From Cephalopachus bancanus (taxonomy: Eukaryota; Chordata; Mammalia; Primates; Tarsiidae), in the NCBI GenBank assembly GCA_027257055.1, contig JAPVLO010000146.1:1178001-1242000 (forward strand): a DNA stretch of 64,000 bases, read 5' to 3'. The notes beneath the pieces were generated by a model. The model was given only the letters and a program-made list of their open reading frames with translations, had not been told where the DNA came from and searched no databases. Shown one piece after another: positions 37,834-49,700 of the stretch. The stretch's first letter is position 1. Each line of letters opens with the position of its first letter. A program made the position numbers and the translations under genes.

Positions 37834-38402
37834 TGCAGCAGACAGAATTCTAAAAGTTGACCTACAATGAGTCGTACCCTTCCTTGGTTATGTACAAAAC
37901 CTGTGACTTGCTTCTAGATAGTAGTGTATGATAGAGATTTTAGAATAGCCAAGTACATAATTACATTACATTGGGTAGGATTATGTCTTCAGTTGGAGCA
38001 AGAGATTTGTCTGCTGGCTTTGATAAACTACCATGTTGTAAAAGGGCTGTGAGAGCGATATGTCAGGGCTCAGAGGGGTGAGGGACTCTAGGAGCTGAGA
38101 GCACCTGGACAACAGCCAGCAAGAAAGTGAGGACCTCAGCACTCAAGGAACTGAATTTTGCCAACAATCACATGAGCTTGGGAAAGAATCCTGAGCTCTA
38201 GACAGAAGCATGGTCTAGCTCTGCTGACACCTTGGTTACAGCCCTGTAAGAAACTGGCCTAGAAACTGTAGGATATTACATATCAAATATATGCTTTTTT
38301 ATTGTTATTTTTTTGGCCTGCCCGCCCACCCCAAATGTATGCTTTTATAAAGCCACTGAAATTGTGATTATTTGTTTTGTAGCAATGGAAAACTAACACA
38401 GC
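37834..38402 (+). mobile_element. Solo LTR, ERVL-MaLR (MLT1-like), nested in hAT element
   Basis: CATGCAGCAGACAGAATTCT at the left, GAACTGAATTTTGCCAACAA, GCTGACACCTTGGTTACAG, and GCAATGGAAAACTAACACAG at the right. Same family type as 32448-33024. No coding region. Confidence 0.65.
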
Positions 38403-38445
38403 ATATTCCCCCCACCCCCCCCAAAGAAAGAAAGAAAGAAAGAAA
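38403..38445. repeat. C-rich run and (AAAG)n tract
   Basis: CCCCCCACCCCCCCC followed by five AAAG units, between the LTR end and the resumed hAT sequence. Confidence 0.9.
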
Positions 38446-38827
38446 AACTTAGTGAGGAAAATGGCATTATTTTACATATTTGGAAAATTCCTTTAATGTT
38501 TGATTTAGTGGAAGACAGCTTCTGTATTCAATGTATTGAGATACCACACATAATTTAGCCTCTAGAAAACTAGACCCTGTATACCCAAGAAAGAATGAGA
38601 GTCAAAAAAGACAAAATTTTAGTACTGTGAATATAAGATTGACTCTGCAGATCTTGTGAAAGAGATTTGGGATTGGGATTACACTTTTGAGAACCCCTAC
38701 ATTTGAGATTAAATTTCAAGTGGTCTCCTTCTCCACCACCAATAGAATATTTAATTGTATATGGGCAGGACTATATAAGGTAACTTAACTATATGAAATT
38801 TTCTCAGCTTCCTTGATCATTTTTCAT

Positions 38828-38891
38828 TTGATTTCTGCTTTTGTCCTTGTCTATAAGGGTTGATTTCTGCTTTTGTCCTTGTCTGTATGGT
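38828..38891. repeat. 32-bp tandem duplication
   Basis: TTGATTTCTGCTTTTGTCC... at 38828-38859 and 38860-38891, nearly identical (differences only near the end of the unit). Confidence 0.9.
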
Positions 38892-38968
38892 CTATTTCTG
38901 CTACCTATGGTAAGAAAATATGAAAGATTCTTGCTGAAAAGATTCTAGTTTCTAGGAGAAATAGGTAT

Positions 38969-39010
<42 letters not shown>

Positions 39011-39064
39011 TGTAAAATATATATACATATATATATATACACATACACACATATGTATATATAT
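38969..39064. repeat. (GT)n followed by (AT)n microsatellites
   Basis: About 20 GT units at 38969-39013, with one interruption, then AT-rich alternating tracts to 39064. Confidence 0.95.
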
Positions 39065-40495
39065 GGACAGGATTTTCCTTTAAATCATCCTGGCATATTT
39101 TGATTGCAGTATTTACCTGCAAAGGTGCTGTAGTCATTGGTTTAAAATTCAGGAAGAGTTTTTAAACCATATTTTTCCACTAGTAAGAAATGTTCTCATT
39201 TTAAGAAGATTATGTTCATCCATTTTTATATATGTGTTTTATGTATGTGTAATACTTAACACATACATATTATTATACCAGTACCTACTTCTCTCAAGTG
39301 TTTTTGTTTTAATTTTGTGTGATCTTTTTATTCCTTGGAATCCTAAGAATGAATTAGTCTCTTGCATCTCAAGGTAGCACAATACACATTAAATATGCTA
39401 TTGTCCTAAGATTTGGATGCAGTTTATTGTTATGAAAATTAGTGTACTGTGTAGATTTTTTCTTAGTAATCTTTGTCTATTCTAGTTCTTTCATACAACT
39501 ATGTCAGCAAAATAAATAAACAGTATAGAGAATCAAAATTGTTGTTACCTATAATCATCAATTTTTATATCTGTGGCATATATCTGTGAGTTGCTAGTAT
39601 ATACTATTTGACAAAGCTGCAAGTTTTGAGGTATGATTTGGAACTGTCTGGAAAGGTCTTTCAAGATTGTCTTGAAGGTTATTGGTGAAACAGTCCTCAC
39701 TGTGCCTTCCTAATTACATGGTGCTTGAACTGGAAGATTAAACTTTAGGTTGACCGCCTCATCCCTACTAATGCATCTCTCTTCGACTTTTTCTTTTCTT
39801 CTTTCTCTTATATTTCCACCTGAGAATTTTTTGTTTGCATATTTCTTAGATGTTAGTATTCACTTTATTTTTCCTCATTAAAATTCTTATTGAGTTTTCT
39901 AATTATCTACTCTCTTTCACCATTTAGTCTTCCTTTCTCTGTTTAAGACTTGATTTGTCTTGATAGAGCAGATTAACAAATTTTAGTTACATCTCTCAGA
40001 AGTTTATAATATTTTTTAATGCAGCAAGATGGCAAGACTATGGAGTGTAAGGAATAAAAATTGTAGTGATGCAAAATAACTCTTTTTCACTTCTATGATA
40101 TATATCTGAAATTCACTTATATAAATGTTTTGACATAGTTGAACATTTTGAGGTATGATTTAAAACTTCGTTATGGAAAGTGTTATGAAAGTAGTTTCTT
40201 CTATTTGATCTTGCTTAATAAGAACTAGAGTTTTAAGAGTGGGGAAGATTATGAAGATTTGACTTTTACCCTTGCAGTATTTCCCTTGTGCCTAAACATA
40301 TTTTGATTTATGTTTTGTTGTTTTATTCTTTCAGAAAATGTGAGATTTTAGAGTTATGTTTATGTCCAAGGCTGAAGTTGGTCTTTTTATTTGTACTTTC
40401 ATATCATCTTTTCTTTTTAAATTCTGAGTACACTTATAAACTGTAACATTAACTTACATTTTAGATGACAGCATCCATAAGATGCTGCTGAATAA
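39065..40495. other. Intronic sequence with an internal ancient duplication
   Basis: No gene seen. Two collinear segments, about 39527-39650 and 40055-40185, share AATAAAAATTGT/AATCAAAATTGT at one end and TTTTGAGGTATGATTT at the other with similar spacing. This suggests an old duplicated or repeated unit. Confidence 0.45.
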
Positions 40496-40499
40496 CAGA

Positions 40500-40670
40500 G
40501 ACATGGTAGTGCTATGTAAAAAGCCCTGAACTGTGAGTCAGGAAGATCTGAATGCTAGTTCTAACTTTGTCACCAACCATTTGGACAAAAAACCTGGAAT
40601 GAAACAGTGCATCTCATCTCCTTTCCATAAAATGAGGAGGTTTAAATATGGTAGGATATCATTGTAGGGT
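40500..40670 (+). mobile_element. MIR SINE
   Basis: AAAAAGCCCTGAACTGTGAG, TCAGGAAGATCTGAATGCTAG, TTTGTCACCAACC, CCATAAAATGAGGAGG: diverged MIR landmarks in the right order. Confidence 0.75.
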
Positions 40671-40729
40671 TTAAGCATGCAAGAAACATGGTATTATTTA
40701 TTTTTGTGTGTGTGTGGTCAATTTTGTGT

Positions 40730-41075
40730 GGAGAATGGGTTGTAGGGGACAAGATTGATGCAGAGAGAAGTTAGGAGACCACTGAAGTAGCCCATGAGAG
40801 AAATGATGGTTGCCTGAAATAGAATTATAGTAGTGCGATGGAAAATGCTGATGGATTTATGTTCAATTTTGAAGGTAAAGTTGAATCTACTGATAAATTA
40901 GATTAGGGTGGTGAAGTGTAAGAGAAAAATATATCGAGGATAACTCCTAGATAAATCATGGTGTTGTTCTAAGATGGGAACAAGTGGGGAGGAAAAGGTT
41001 TGAGTGAGGAAATCAGGAATTCTGTTTGACCATGTTATATTGAGATATCCTTTTGACTTCCAACTGGGGAAGCCA
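40730..41075 (-). mobile_element. L2 LINE fragment, antisense
   Basis: Reverse complement of the L2 ORF end: TTAGGAGACCACTGAAGTAG, GAGAAATGATGGTTGCCTG, AGGATAACTCCTAG, ATTCTGTTTGACCATGTTA. Confidence 0.75.
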
Positions 41076-41639
41076 AACTGATAGATGGTTAAAGATAGAA
41101 TAAATCTTGTTTATATTACACTTTCTTTTCTTTTTTCAAAGTTGGTGCTTAATCACCTTCACTTTTAAATAGCTAGGATCTCTGATTAATCCTGATCTGT
41201 CCATTTCTAAAGGTCAGATAAATTGTATTTTTAAATTCAAATCAATTTTTTAATTGATAGGATTGGATTGAAATAGTTTTTTACATTGATAAGATTAGAT
41301 TTGCATGAGTTTATTTACATAAGGTCTTCTGTTTTGGCTGAACCAAGGCTGAAAATGTTATTTCCTTACCTTTCACCAAGGGAGAAAAGGGGGTTGAATA
41401 AAGATGCTTAGAAGATGGCTTTTCCCAGACCATTTTTATCAGCTAGATCTGGGTCCTATGGAGTAAGTGATTTCAGGTCCAATGAGCTATTTTGGAAGAA
41501 TCGTTTTGAGGTACAGCTAGCAAGTTGCAATTCTTCAGAGTCCAGATGACAGAATATATAAAAGTTGATCATACTATTCTTGAAACACTGTAATTTATTG
41601 GCTTTTAGGCCACCACAGTCTCATTTTCCTCCTACCTCT

Positions 41640-42908
41640 ATGCTTGTTCCTCTTCTATTTTCTTCACTGGCTTCCCCTTCTTTACTTGATTTAATGTGGA
41701 ATTTAGTTTCTTAGTGCTCTGTCTTAGACCTCTCTTTTGTCATTTTTTTTGGTAATCTTATATTTTGTCCCTTGGTGATCTCATTCACTTGCTTAAAATC
41801 ACTGCTAAGATGCTGATGCTTCCTGAAGTTATATCTTCACATGAGAACTTTTCTTCTGAACTCCAGAGTGACATATCCAATTGCTTACTCTTCTGTCGTT
41901 TTTGCTATCTTGCATGCACTTCAAATTCAAAAGCTCATCATTTTCCCCTTCCTTCTATCTTAACCTGCTTCTCCTTTGGCATTCTCCGTCTCAGCAAATT
42001 TTTAGACTATCTGCTTGGTTACTTAAGAGAGAAATTTGAGAGTTATTTTTCATTCCTCTCTTGACCGTCATACACTACCTCTCACTCCCATGGCTAATCA
42101 ATCACTAAGTACTGTTGATTCAACATCTTCCTTTTTAGTCTGTTTTTATTTCTTCATCTTACTATGATCACTTTAATCCAAGCCAACTAAAATCTTGCTT
42201 GGAATAATGCATTCGCTTTCTAAGTTATCACCCTGTATCCACATGCAGTGAGGTGACATTTTGGTGTAGTTATGGCTGTATTTCCTCCTATATGTGTCTT
42301 GCTAATTCCTGAATTATTTTCTCCATTCTGACTATAGGACTTGATGTATCTATTGATTCAAAGAGGGTTGTTGCAGCAAAACAAAGCGTTATTTATGGAT
42401 TTGATTAAAAATCAAAATAATGGTTTTAAATGTCCTGTAGGACATGGCTGCTTGATTTCTGCCTGAATTGGCCTCTTCTAATTCTTTGATTATTCCATAA
42501 TCAGTGTCATCTCTTGATCTTTGTATATTCTGTACTGTGTATCTGGAATACTCATTGTCCCATCTTGGCTTGGGTAACTTTTCATTCCATGGTTCTCATC
42601 TTGAATGGTACTTTTTCTAGGAGAGCTTTGGCTGAATTTCTGAACTACAAGACTATTTCAAGTTACAAGTTTTCTTGACATTTGTAATCATAATTCTCAA
42701 TAACACATACAATTACTTAGTCTTTCTTTTCCTTTTAGACTACAGAGCAAAACTCACATAGGAAATGGATAGGGTCCTTTCTTCTTCCTTTTCTGTTTCC
42801 TTCCTTCCTTTGTTCATTCTCTTCCTCCCTCACCCCTTTTCGTTCTTTCCTTAGATAAGTACCTATGAGACGTTAGTCAGTACTTAAATACTTGTTGAAT
42901 GAATGAGT
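41640..42908 (+). mobile_element. Long L2 LINE fragment
   Basis: Sense L2 running to its 3' end: CTTGGTGATCTCATTCACTT, TTCTGAACTCCAGAGTGAC, CTGTTGATTCAACATCTTCC, GGAATACTCATTGTCCC, and the terminal TACTTGTTGAATGAATGAG. An ORF at 41765-42064 is remnant L2 text, not a host gene. Confidence 0.75.
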
Positions 42909-44561
42909 TAATTTTGAACAGTGATTCTTTCCCCAATACCTGCGTAAAACACAGCACCTTGAATTGCTGCAGCCTTGAGATTCACTACCTTTGGCCAGGA
43001 GCTGGGATTCAGACTGAGGGCAGCAGCACATGAGGAGGCTCCATTCTCAGTGACTTTATAATCAGCACACACCACTGAAGAGGATGTGTGAGTAGAAGAA
43101 TTAGAGGACTGTGGAAGCAAGTTTGATATGCCTGGGTACATCCACAATATATAGGCGGTCATTTGGCAGGAAGCTGAAGTCCTACAAAATATAGGTTGAG
43201 GCCAAAAGTCCTGGGAAATCTGAGATGGTAGTCTTGATGAAATCCCTTTTGTAATTATAGCATGATGGGCTCAGAAGGCTTTTGGGATTCAGCATAATCT
43301 TCTGAACAAACTTTACGAGTCAGCTAACCTTATCTTCTGAATAATTCAGTCTTTCTTTATACAAATCCCTTACGTCCTCTGCTTGAATCCATTTAAGAAC
43401 AGCAAAGTAGATGAGCCTGTCATAGGACTAATTTCAACCAGTTAACTCTTCTGTAGCTCTCCAAAGGCTCAAGGTTCTACCTGTATTGAAATAGGGGGAA
43501 AAAAAAGAAGCCCATCAGAACCACCTCTAATTAATATTGCCTCTAAGCCAAGCCTCTTTAGAGGCAGTTGTAGTAGTTCTATAGTGGCCTCTTGAACTAT
43601 ACTGACAGACCCAGAAGATGGGCAGGGAAAGATAAAGAGAAAGAAAGGAGAAGGTGGGCAGTGGGAAAGAGTCAAGCAGTTATGATCCAAATCAGTTTCC
43701 CATTTACACTCAGGGCAAGCAGCTGGCTACTAGCTGCATGTATAATTGAATGTATTATAGAGCTGGCAGTGATGGACTATATTCTAGTTTAAAGTATTGT
43801 GTAAGATGTGAATTCTAGTGAAAACAAAGTACTTTAACTTTATTGTTATACCTTTATGTAGATAACTTTTTCTTCAGTATCGAACCTAATGATGTCCTTT
43901 TAAAAATTTATTGTATTTATTTAAGGTCTACAACATGGTGTTTTCATATACATATAGTGAAAAGATTACTATAGTCCAGCATATTAATATATCCTGGTGT
44001 TCTTAAAGTTTCTAAAGCACTTTTTCTGACAGCCAATGTCAAAGCTAAAATAAATACTTGTATTTATGGATAGGTAGTCTGTGGGAGAAAATGCCCCTTC
44101 CTTTTATAGTATAAAAGTAGAGAGGAATTATATGAAAGAAAGGGAAAAATTATGAATGGGCACTTTTGGAGGCCAATACCATAGCATAGTGTTTTGTTTG
44201 TTCCTATATTTTACTGAAACACATTTATGGTTGTTGCGATTATTTTCTAATGTTTTTATATAATAATAATATGCAGTTAGTATTTATTTCCTGAAGAATC
44301 TAGGTGCACTTGGAAGTTACTAGGTAGCAGAGGTGGCTGTGGAAGCAGTTTGTAAGCTTAGGTGTAAGACCTTGCATTCTGAAGGCTATAAACATTTCTT
44401 ATAGTACGGCTCCTGGTGAATGTAGCTATTAGAGGTGGAGTTGGATCTTATTCTTGTTGATACAGCTCTCTGAAATGTAGTGCTGCTCTCAGTGGTTCTC
44501 TTAATAGTTATCAAGGGAATATATACTTGAACATAGCAGTCCTAACACTAAACAGACTTAC
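42909..44561. other. Unique intronic sequence
   Basis: No gene or repeat recognised. A minus-strand open frame at 42908-43162 has no recognisable domain and its 3' edge abuts the L2 terminus. Confidence 0.45.
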
Positions 44562-44756
44562 CAATTTGTTTTTTCAGCGATCTTGGGTCTCTTCTAATAG
44601 ACTCTCTAGGTGCCTCACTGGACATTCTCATTCTCATTCTGGAACTTAAGTCTAGGTTTGGTACTCTATAAACTAACTCTTGCATCCGATGGGAAAGATA
44701 TTTCTGCTGTTGCCAGCTTTTAGGTGTAGGAACTGCTCTTAAGAGCTGCTCCGGCA
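44562..44756 (-). other. Open exon-like segment on the antisense strand
   Basis: On the minus strand a pyrimidine-rich stretch ending in AATTCAG (AG at 44758-44757) is followed by 195 open bases and then ATTG|GTAAGT (GT at 44561-44560), a near-consensus donor. The length is a multiple of three with the same phase at both ends. The translation is rich in Arg, Ser and Gln (PEQLLRAVPTPKSWQQQ at its start, an alternating Arg-Met RMRMRM stretch in the middle, RDPRSLKKQI at its end). I recognise no family. It could be a real exon of an antisense gene or long RNA, part of an old processed pseudogene, or chance. Confidence 0.3.
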
Positions 44757-44762
44757 CTGAAT

Positions 44763-46404
44763 TGTTGAGGGAATGTAGTAATACTTCTCAGAATAATGCA
44801 GCTCCAGGCAAAGCACAGCAGGATTAGCTCTTATATTTCTGGCCTAGAAAGAAGAGTGAAAGATGATAATGATGGTGAGACTTTACACATTTGTATGAAT
44901 GGCGTTCACTGTGCATTCCCTTTCCTTTCTGAATTAGATGGCAGAACTGTTTCTGTTATAAGTCTGTTCTGCAGCAGTGGTTAGAGCTAGGGGTTCAATC
45001 CCTGTGAAATAGTATAAAACCTTTTTGTACATCAGAAAACAACTGGGCATCAATACTTTAAAAAAAACTGATTATGAAAACTAATATAAGGATTTTGGAC
45101 TGTTTTCTGATTTTTATCTGAAATTTTGTGAGTAGAAACATATTGGTAATCTTTAGATTTGTAGTGTACTTATTTAGATCTAGAATATTCTTCCTCTCTT
45201 CTGTTCCTGAAAATGTTGTATGGTTCACCTTAAGTTGAAGCATAGGCCAAAATTACCATTTTTGAATAACTTCTTTTCCGCCCTTTTGTTAGGAATTCCA
45301 TTATCTGCCTTTTATTTCTTTACTTCTTTATTATCCCTAAGGTGAACTGTACTATGATCTTTGCTTCAGGAAAATATTTACAACAGAATACTTTAATTTG
45401 CAAAACATAGGAAGATACCATTTTTCAAAATGGTTGTTCTCTGGACCATCCTTCTTATAACACTTACATTTTTATCAGTCAGATACTTCAGATGGTCAAT
45501 GGAACAAGAATAATGCAATGGAAGTGTTGGCACAGTTGTTTCAGTTAGGACTACAGAGAAACATTTTAATAGAATGAAAAATTCTTTTAGCATTTTAGAG
45601 ATCTTTGTTATAGATTATATATATTGAATATCATGATTTTTAAACATTACTAGCTATGTTTAAACTTACGTTTAGTTATTTTCATGGATGGAGCATTTTA
45701 ATAGAAATACTTTGGTACTCTTAAAAATTAAAACTAAACCTAGACATCTTTACAACTATAAAATCTATGTCACGAGTGATCATGCCTCATCAAGAGACTT
45801 GTATTGTTATTGATTTAGAAGAGCATAATTTTTCAATTTTGATTATTTAATTTTTGAGTTTGTGTTAATTTTCTAAAGGCATTTAGCTTAATAGCCACTA
45901 GGCATTTGTAATCTAAAACTCTTAAAATAATTTTAATTTAACAGTTTATACTTTAGATACTTTTGAGGATAATGTAAAGATGTTAGTGCTATGTTCTGGT
46001 TTGTCTTCTCATTTGGATGTTTTATGGTTCTAACTAAACATTTTGAGTTTATAGAATTTTAGGAATTCACTGTTAAAGGCAAGACCACAGCTAATGGTAT
46101 AGGTAACCACGTGAAAACAATCTAATATTTTATTTACTTCAGCATTGCTAAGCAGGAGTTAATGTGCCAACGTCATACTTAATACGTGATTGTTAATGAT
46201 TGGTATAATTGTAGAGTTCTCCACTGTATGTAGATTAAACTTTGGGCTTTTCTTGTGACTAGTGTATCACAAAGTATAATGGGAAAAAAAATCTGTGACG
46301 TTCTTACCCAGAGTTCACCAGTACAAATATTTGGTGAAAATTGTTATCTTAGATTTTGAATATTTTTGAAAATCTTTTGAGACATATTACTAAATATGTA
46401 TCAA
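44763..46404. other. Unique AT-rich intronic sequence
   Basis: No repeat or coding segment recognised upstream of the GC-rich retrocopy head. Confidence 0.5.
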
Positions 46405-46773
46405 AAAGGTTGAACCCGTGATTCCGGAAGCGCAGCGCGTGTTGGGGGCGGCTATGGTGCCAGCCCACCCCACCGCGCCCCTCCCCACTGCCACCACGGT
46501 CTCCCCCTCCCCCCTCCACCCTCCCCCCCGCCGCCGCTGGACAAGAGCCCCACCGCTGCCGCGCCCCTCCCCCACCGCCGCGCCCCTCCCCCACCGCCGC
46601 CGCCACCACCACGGTCACCACCACCACGGTGCCAGCTACCCAACAAAAAAGGCGGTCGCACTTTTCGACGTGAGCCGCGCGCTCGCTGCTGACCGCCTTG
46701 CCGTCTGCCGCCCGCAGCGGCTCAGAGGCGCTGGGCGGGCCGTTTGCTGGCAGGATCGTCGCTGCCCGCCCGC
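46405..46773 (+). other. GC-rich head of the PDE8A retrocopy (probable 5' UTR)
   Basis: An abrupt change from AT-rich intron to about 370 bp of very GC- and CpG-rich DNA, with CCACC/CCGCC repeats at 46465-46630, immediately upstream of the position matching the PDE8A start codon. This is best explained as reverse-transcribed 5' UTR of PDE8A mRNA. The Pro/His-rich ORF across it (46418-46966) is a by-product of the GC repeats. I cannot exclude that part of it is a separate CpG-rich insertion. Confidence 0.5.
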
Positions 46774-49700
46774 ACAGGCTGCGCCCCGAGCACCCTCAGT
46801 TCCCAGAGCTGGGCGGTGCACCTCGGCGGCAGGGAGGCCCGGCAGGCGCCCCGGGCCGCGCCACCGCTGTGGTCCGGGGACCGCGCCTCCGGCAGGACCG
46901 GGACAGGGCCACCTGGTCCACGGCCCGGAGCTCCAGCCTCGCAGGGTCCCAGCCTCCCGACGGTAGCGGCAAGAAGGTGGCAGTAACTGATGTGCAATTT
47001 GGGCCCATGAGATTTTTCAGGATCAACTTCAGGTACTTTGAGTGTTTCCCAAAGAAGATAACCGGTGGAGAGGATTCTGCAGGGCTTGTGAAAAGCAAGG
47101 TTTATGTATAGAGTCATATAGGAGGCTCAGGCTGTCCTTGTCTGTTTCCCGGACAAACATTGTAACATCATCGTCATAAACCATAGAAATCCTCGACAGC
47201 TGGGTGCAGAGGCACTGCGCAGGTCTATGAGATCATCCAAACTCCAAGAAAAACAGTTATTGTTGGTGTAGTAGGCTGGGCGAATAGAGAAGAAACGTCT
47301 GTAATGCCCTTCAATACTGCTGGATTTACAAGGAGGTCTGTAGAAAATCATGGCCTGCTACAAAGAACTGCTCCGGCTGGAGTTTGGAGAGATACCATCA
47401 CAGTTGAAACTCAGGGCTCGTAACTCAGTATTCTCTGCATTAGGTAAAAATCAATTTGCAATAGAAGTGACAACTGAAGACCCCATTATACAGTAGCAGA
47501 TCTTGCGTTTGAAACAACAGTGGGTTATCAGTCAGGTGAATTAATAGAGAAGGAGTTAGAAGTGCCTATAAATGAAACAAAAACGGCTGATTTGCTCAGT
47601 ACTATAAATTCATGCATCAGGACAGGCAAGGAGTGGCAGAGTTTATTATGCCAAAACAATAAATGAGCCAGGCTCGGTGGCTCAGCCTGTAATCCCGCGC
47701 CTTTGGGAGGCTGAGGTGAGTGGATTGCCTGAGCCCGCGGGTTCGAGACCCGCCTGGGCAGTGAGACCTCATCTCTACAATAAATCAAAAAATCAGCCGG
47801 GCGTGGTAGGGCATGCCTGTAATTCCGGCTACTTGGAAGGCTGAGGCAGAAGGATTGCCGGAGCCCAGCAGGTCGAGGCTGCGGTGGCCGGGAGCGGCCA
47901 CTGCACTCCAGTCTGGGCGACAGAGTGAGACTTCAACTCAAAAAACAACAACAACAACAACAAAAAATGATAATATACAACAGGTGTGAAGATAATACCT
48001 GTCACTAGACAGAGGAAAAATTGGGTACTCTGTGTTCATTATTAGTGTGGGCAGTGGCAACAATAAGGCTGAGAAAATATCTGAGAGGTGTTCTGTCTGC
48101 CACTCAGACTGGCGAAAATAAAGAAAAGAGGAAAAGTTCATAAGGTGTGAAAGCTGTTCCCTTCTGAGCAAGTGAAGCTTCCAACCAGAGACTATACATC
48201 CCATGAAGATTGAGGCGCCTATTACCAAGACAATCAGTATTGTCAGCGCTGCCCAGGAAAGCAGTCCCATACCTGTTACAGAAGCTCAGGACCGTATGCC
48301 GGAAATTCTGAGTATTGAATTATAGTCACAGTTTGGTGCTCATGCTAATGACCTTGTTGTAGGCTTAATGTTTGGTGGTTTGCAAAGATTATTAGGGAAT
48401 GAATGTTCATTTAATAAAAAACATTCAACAGGCTTCAATGTAATCATTCCCATCTCCCTTCAGTCTGTTCTGTGAATAACTTGGGCCTTTGAATATGAGG
48501 AATACTTGATATTTTTGAATTGGAGGTAACCACCCATAATAGGCCTTTGATTTATCTTGATCTCTAAATGTTTACTCATTTTGGAATTTGTGAATTTTTA
48601 AACTTCTCTGAGCCCTCTGAGCCAACACTGAGATTGTGGTTACAAATTTTTAAGGCCAGTTATCATTCTTATAACACCTACCACAATTCTACTCATTCTG
48701 CCTTGCACTACTGCCTATTTTCTCTCCTAGGAGAGGATAAAGGAAACTTTTAGTCAACTGATGTGGTCACTGCACTTATTGCAGCCACCATGTATAAAAT
48801 GAATCACCCTGAGAGAACCAACTTCTTTTTGCGTAAATGCTGGAAGTGAGCGGGCCATTATGCATAATGATACTACTATGCTGGAGAGCCACCATGTGCC
48901 CTTGGCCTTCCAACTGACCACCAGGGATGATAAATGCAATATCTTAAAGGCATGGAGAGGTGTGACTACTGGACACTGCACTAGGGTATTATCCACATGA
49001 TCCTAGCCACAGAAGTAACATAGCACTTCGGGCATGTCAACACATTAGTCAAAATCATCAACAAACCCTTGGCAGCACCAGAATAAAATGGGGAAGCTGA
49101 TAATCAGGAAGCCATAAATACTATGCGTAGGCTTTCAGAGAACCCGACTCTCATCAAACAAATGCTGATTAAGTGTACTGATGCATCCAATCCTTGCTGT
49201 TGCCTGGAGTACTGCATTGAATGGGTTGTACACATTTCAGAACAATAGTTTTCTCAGACTGATGAAGAAAAGCAGCAAGGCTTACCTGTGGCAACGCCAG
49301 TTTTTGACACATACCCGCAGCATCCCCAAATCTCAAATCTCTTTCACGGACTACTTCATCATGTTTGATGCTTGGGATGTCTTTGTAGACCTGCCTGATT
49401 TAATGCAGCATCTTGACAATTTTGAATACTGGAAAGGACTGAACAAAATGAATCTATTACCTCCTGACTAGTGTGGAATAAAACCTGGGGACTTGAAACT
49501 TTGTCTTTCTGGTCATTTGGAATTCCTGAGAGCAGCCAGAGTTCCTCAGTTTCTTTTAGTATTAGGTAGAACTGTTCCTTAGTCTGCAGAGCCTATGAAA
49601 GCACAAGGGGATATCAGTAATTTACAGCCACCATTTGATCCTGCCATAAAGAGTCTTGGCCCCCGTAGTTTGGGCCTGCTGTGGAAGCTCTTCAGAAAGG

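Larger units (their letters stand above)
37643..38700 (+). mobile_element. hAT-Charlie-like DNA transposon split by an LTR
   Basis: The left end TAGTGGTTGTCAAACTTTTTGG and the right end CTTTTGAGAACCCCTAC are inverted repeats typical of Charlie elements. The left part (37643-37833) and right part (38425-38700: AAACTTAGTGAGGAAAATGGC, GGAAGACAGCTTCTGTATTC) match one element interrupted by the LTR. Family name not assigned; no transposase. Confidence 0.7.

Noticed and set aside
38952..39137. Thr-His repeat ORF
   Set aside because: Translation of the GT/AT microsatellite.
41765..42064. 99-residue + strand ORF
   Set aside because: Lies inside an L2 fragment and reads as broken L2 sequence.
42908..43162. 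84-residue minus-strand ORF
   Set aside because: No domain, splice context or codon bias; it abuts an L2 end and is of a length expected by chance.
46418..46966. 182-residue Pro/His-rich ORF
   Set aside because: It is a by-product of the CCACC/CCGCC repeats and crosses the PDE8A start region in the wrong frame.
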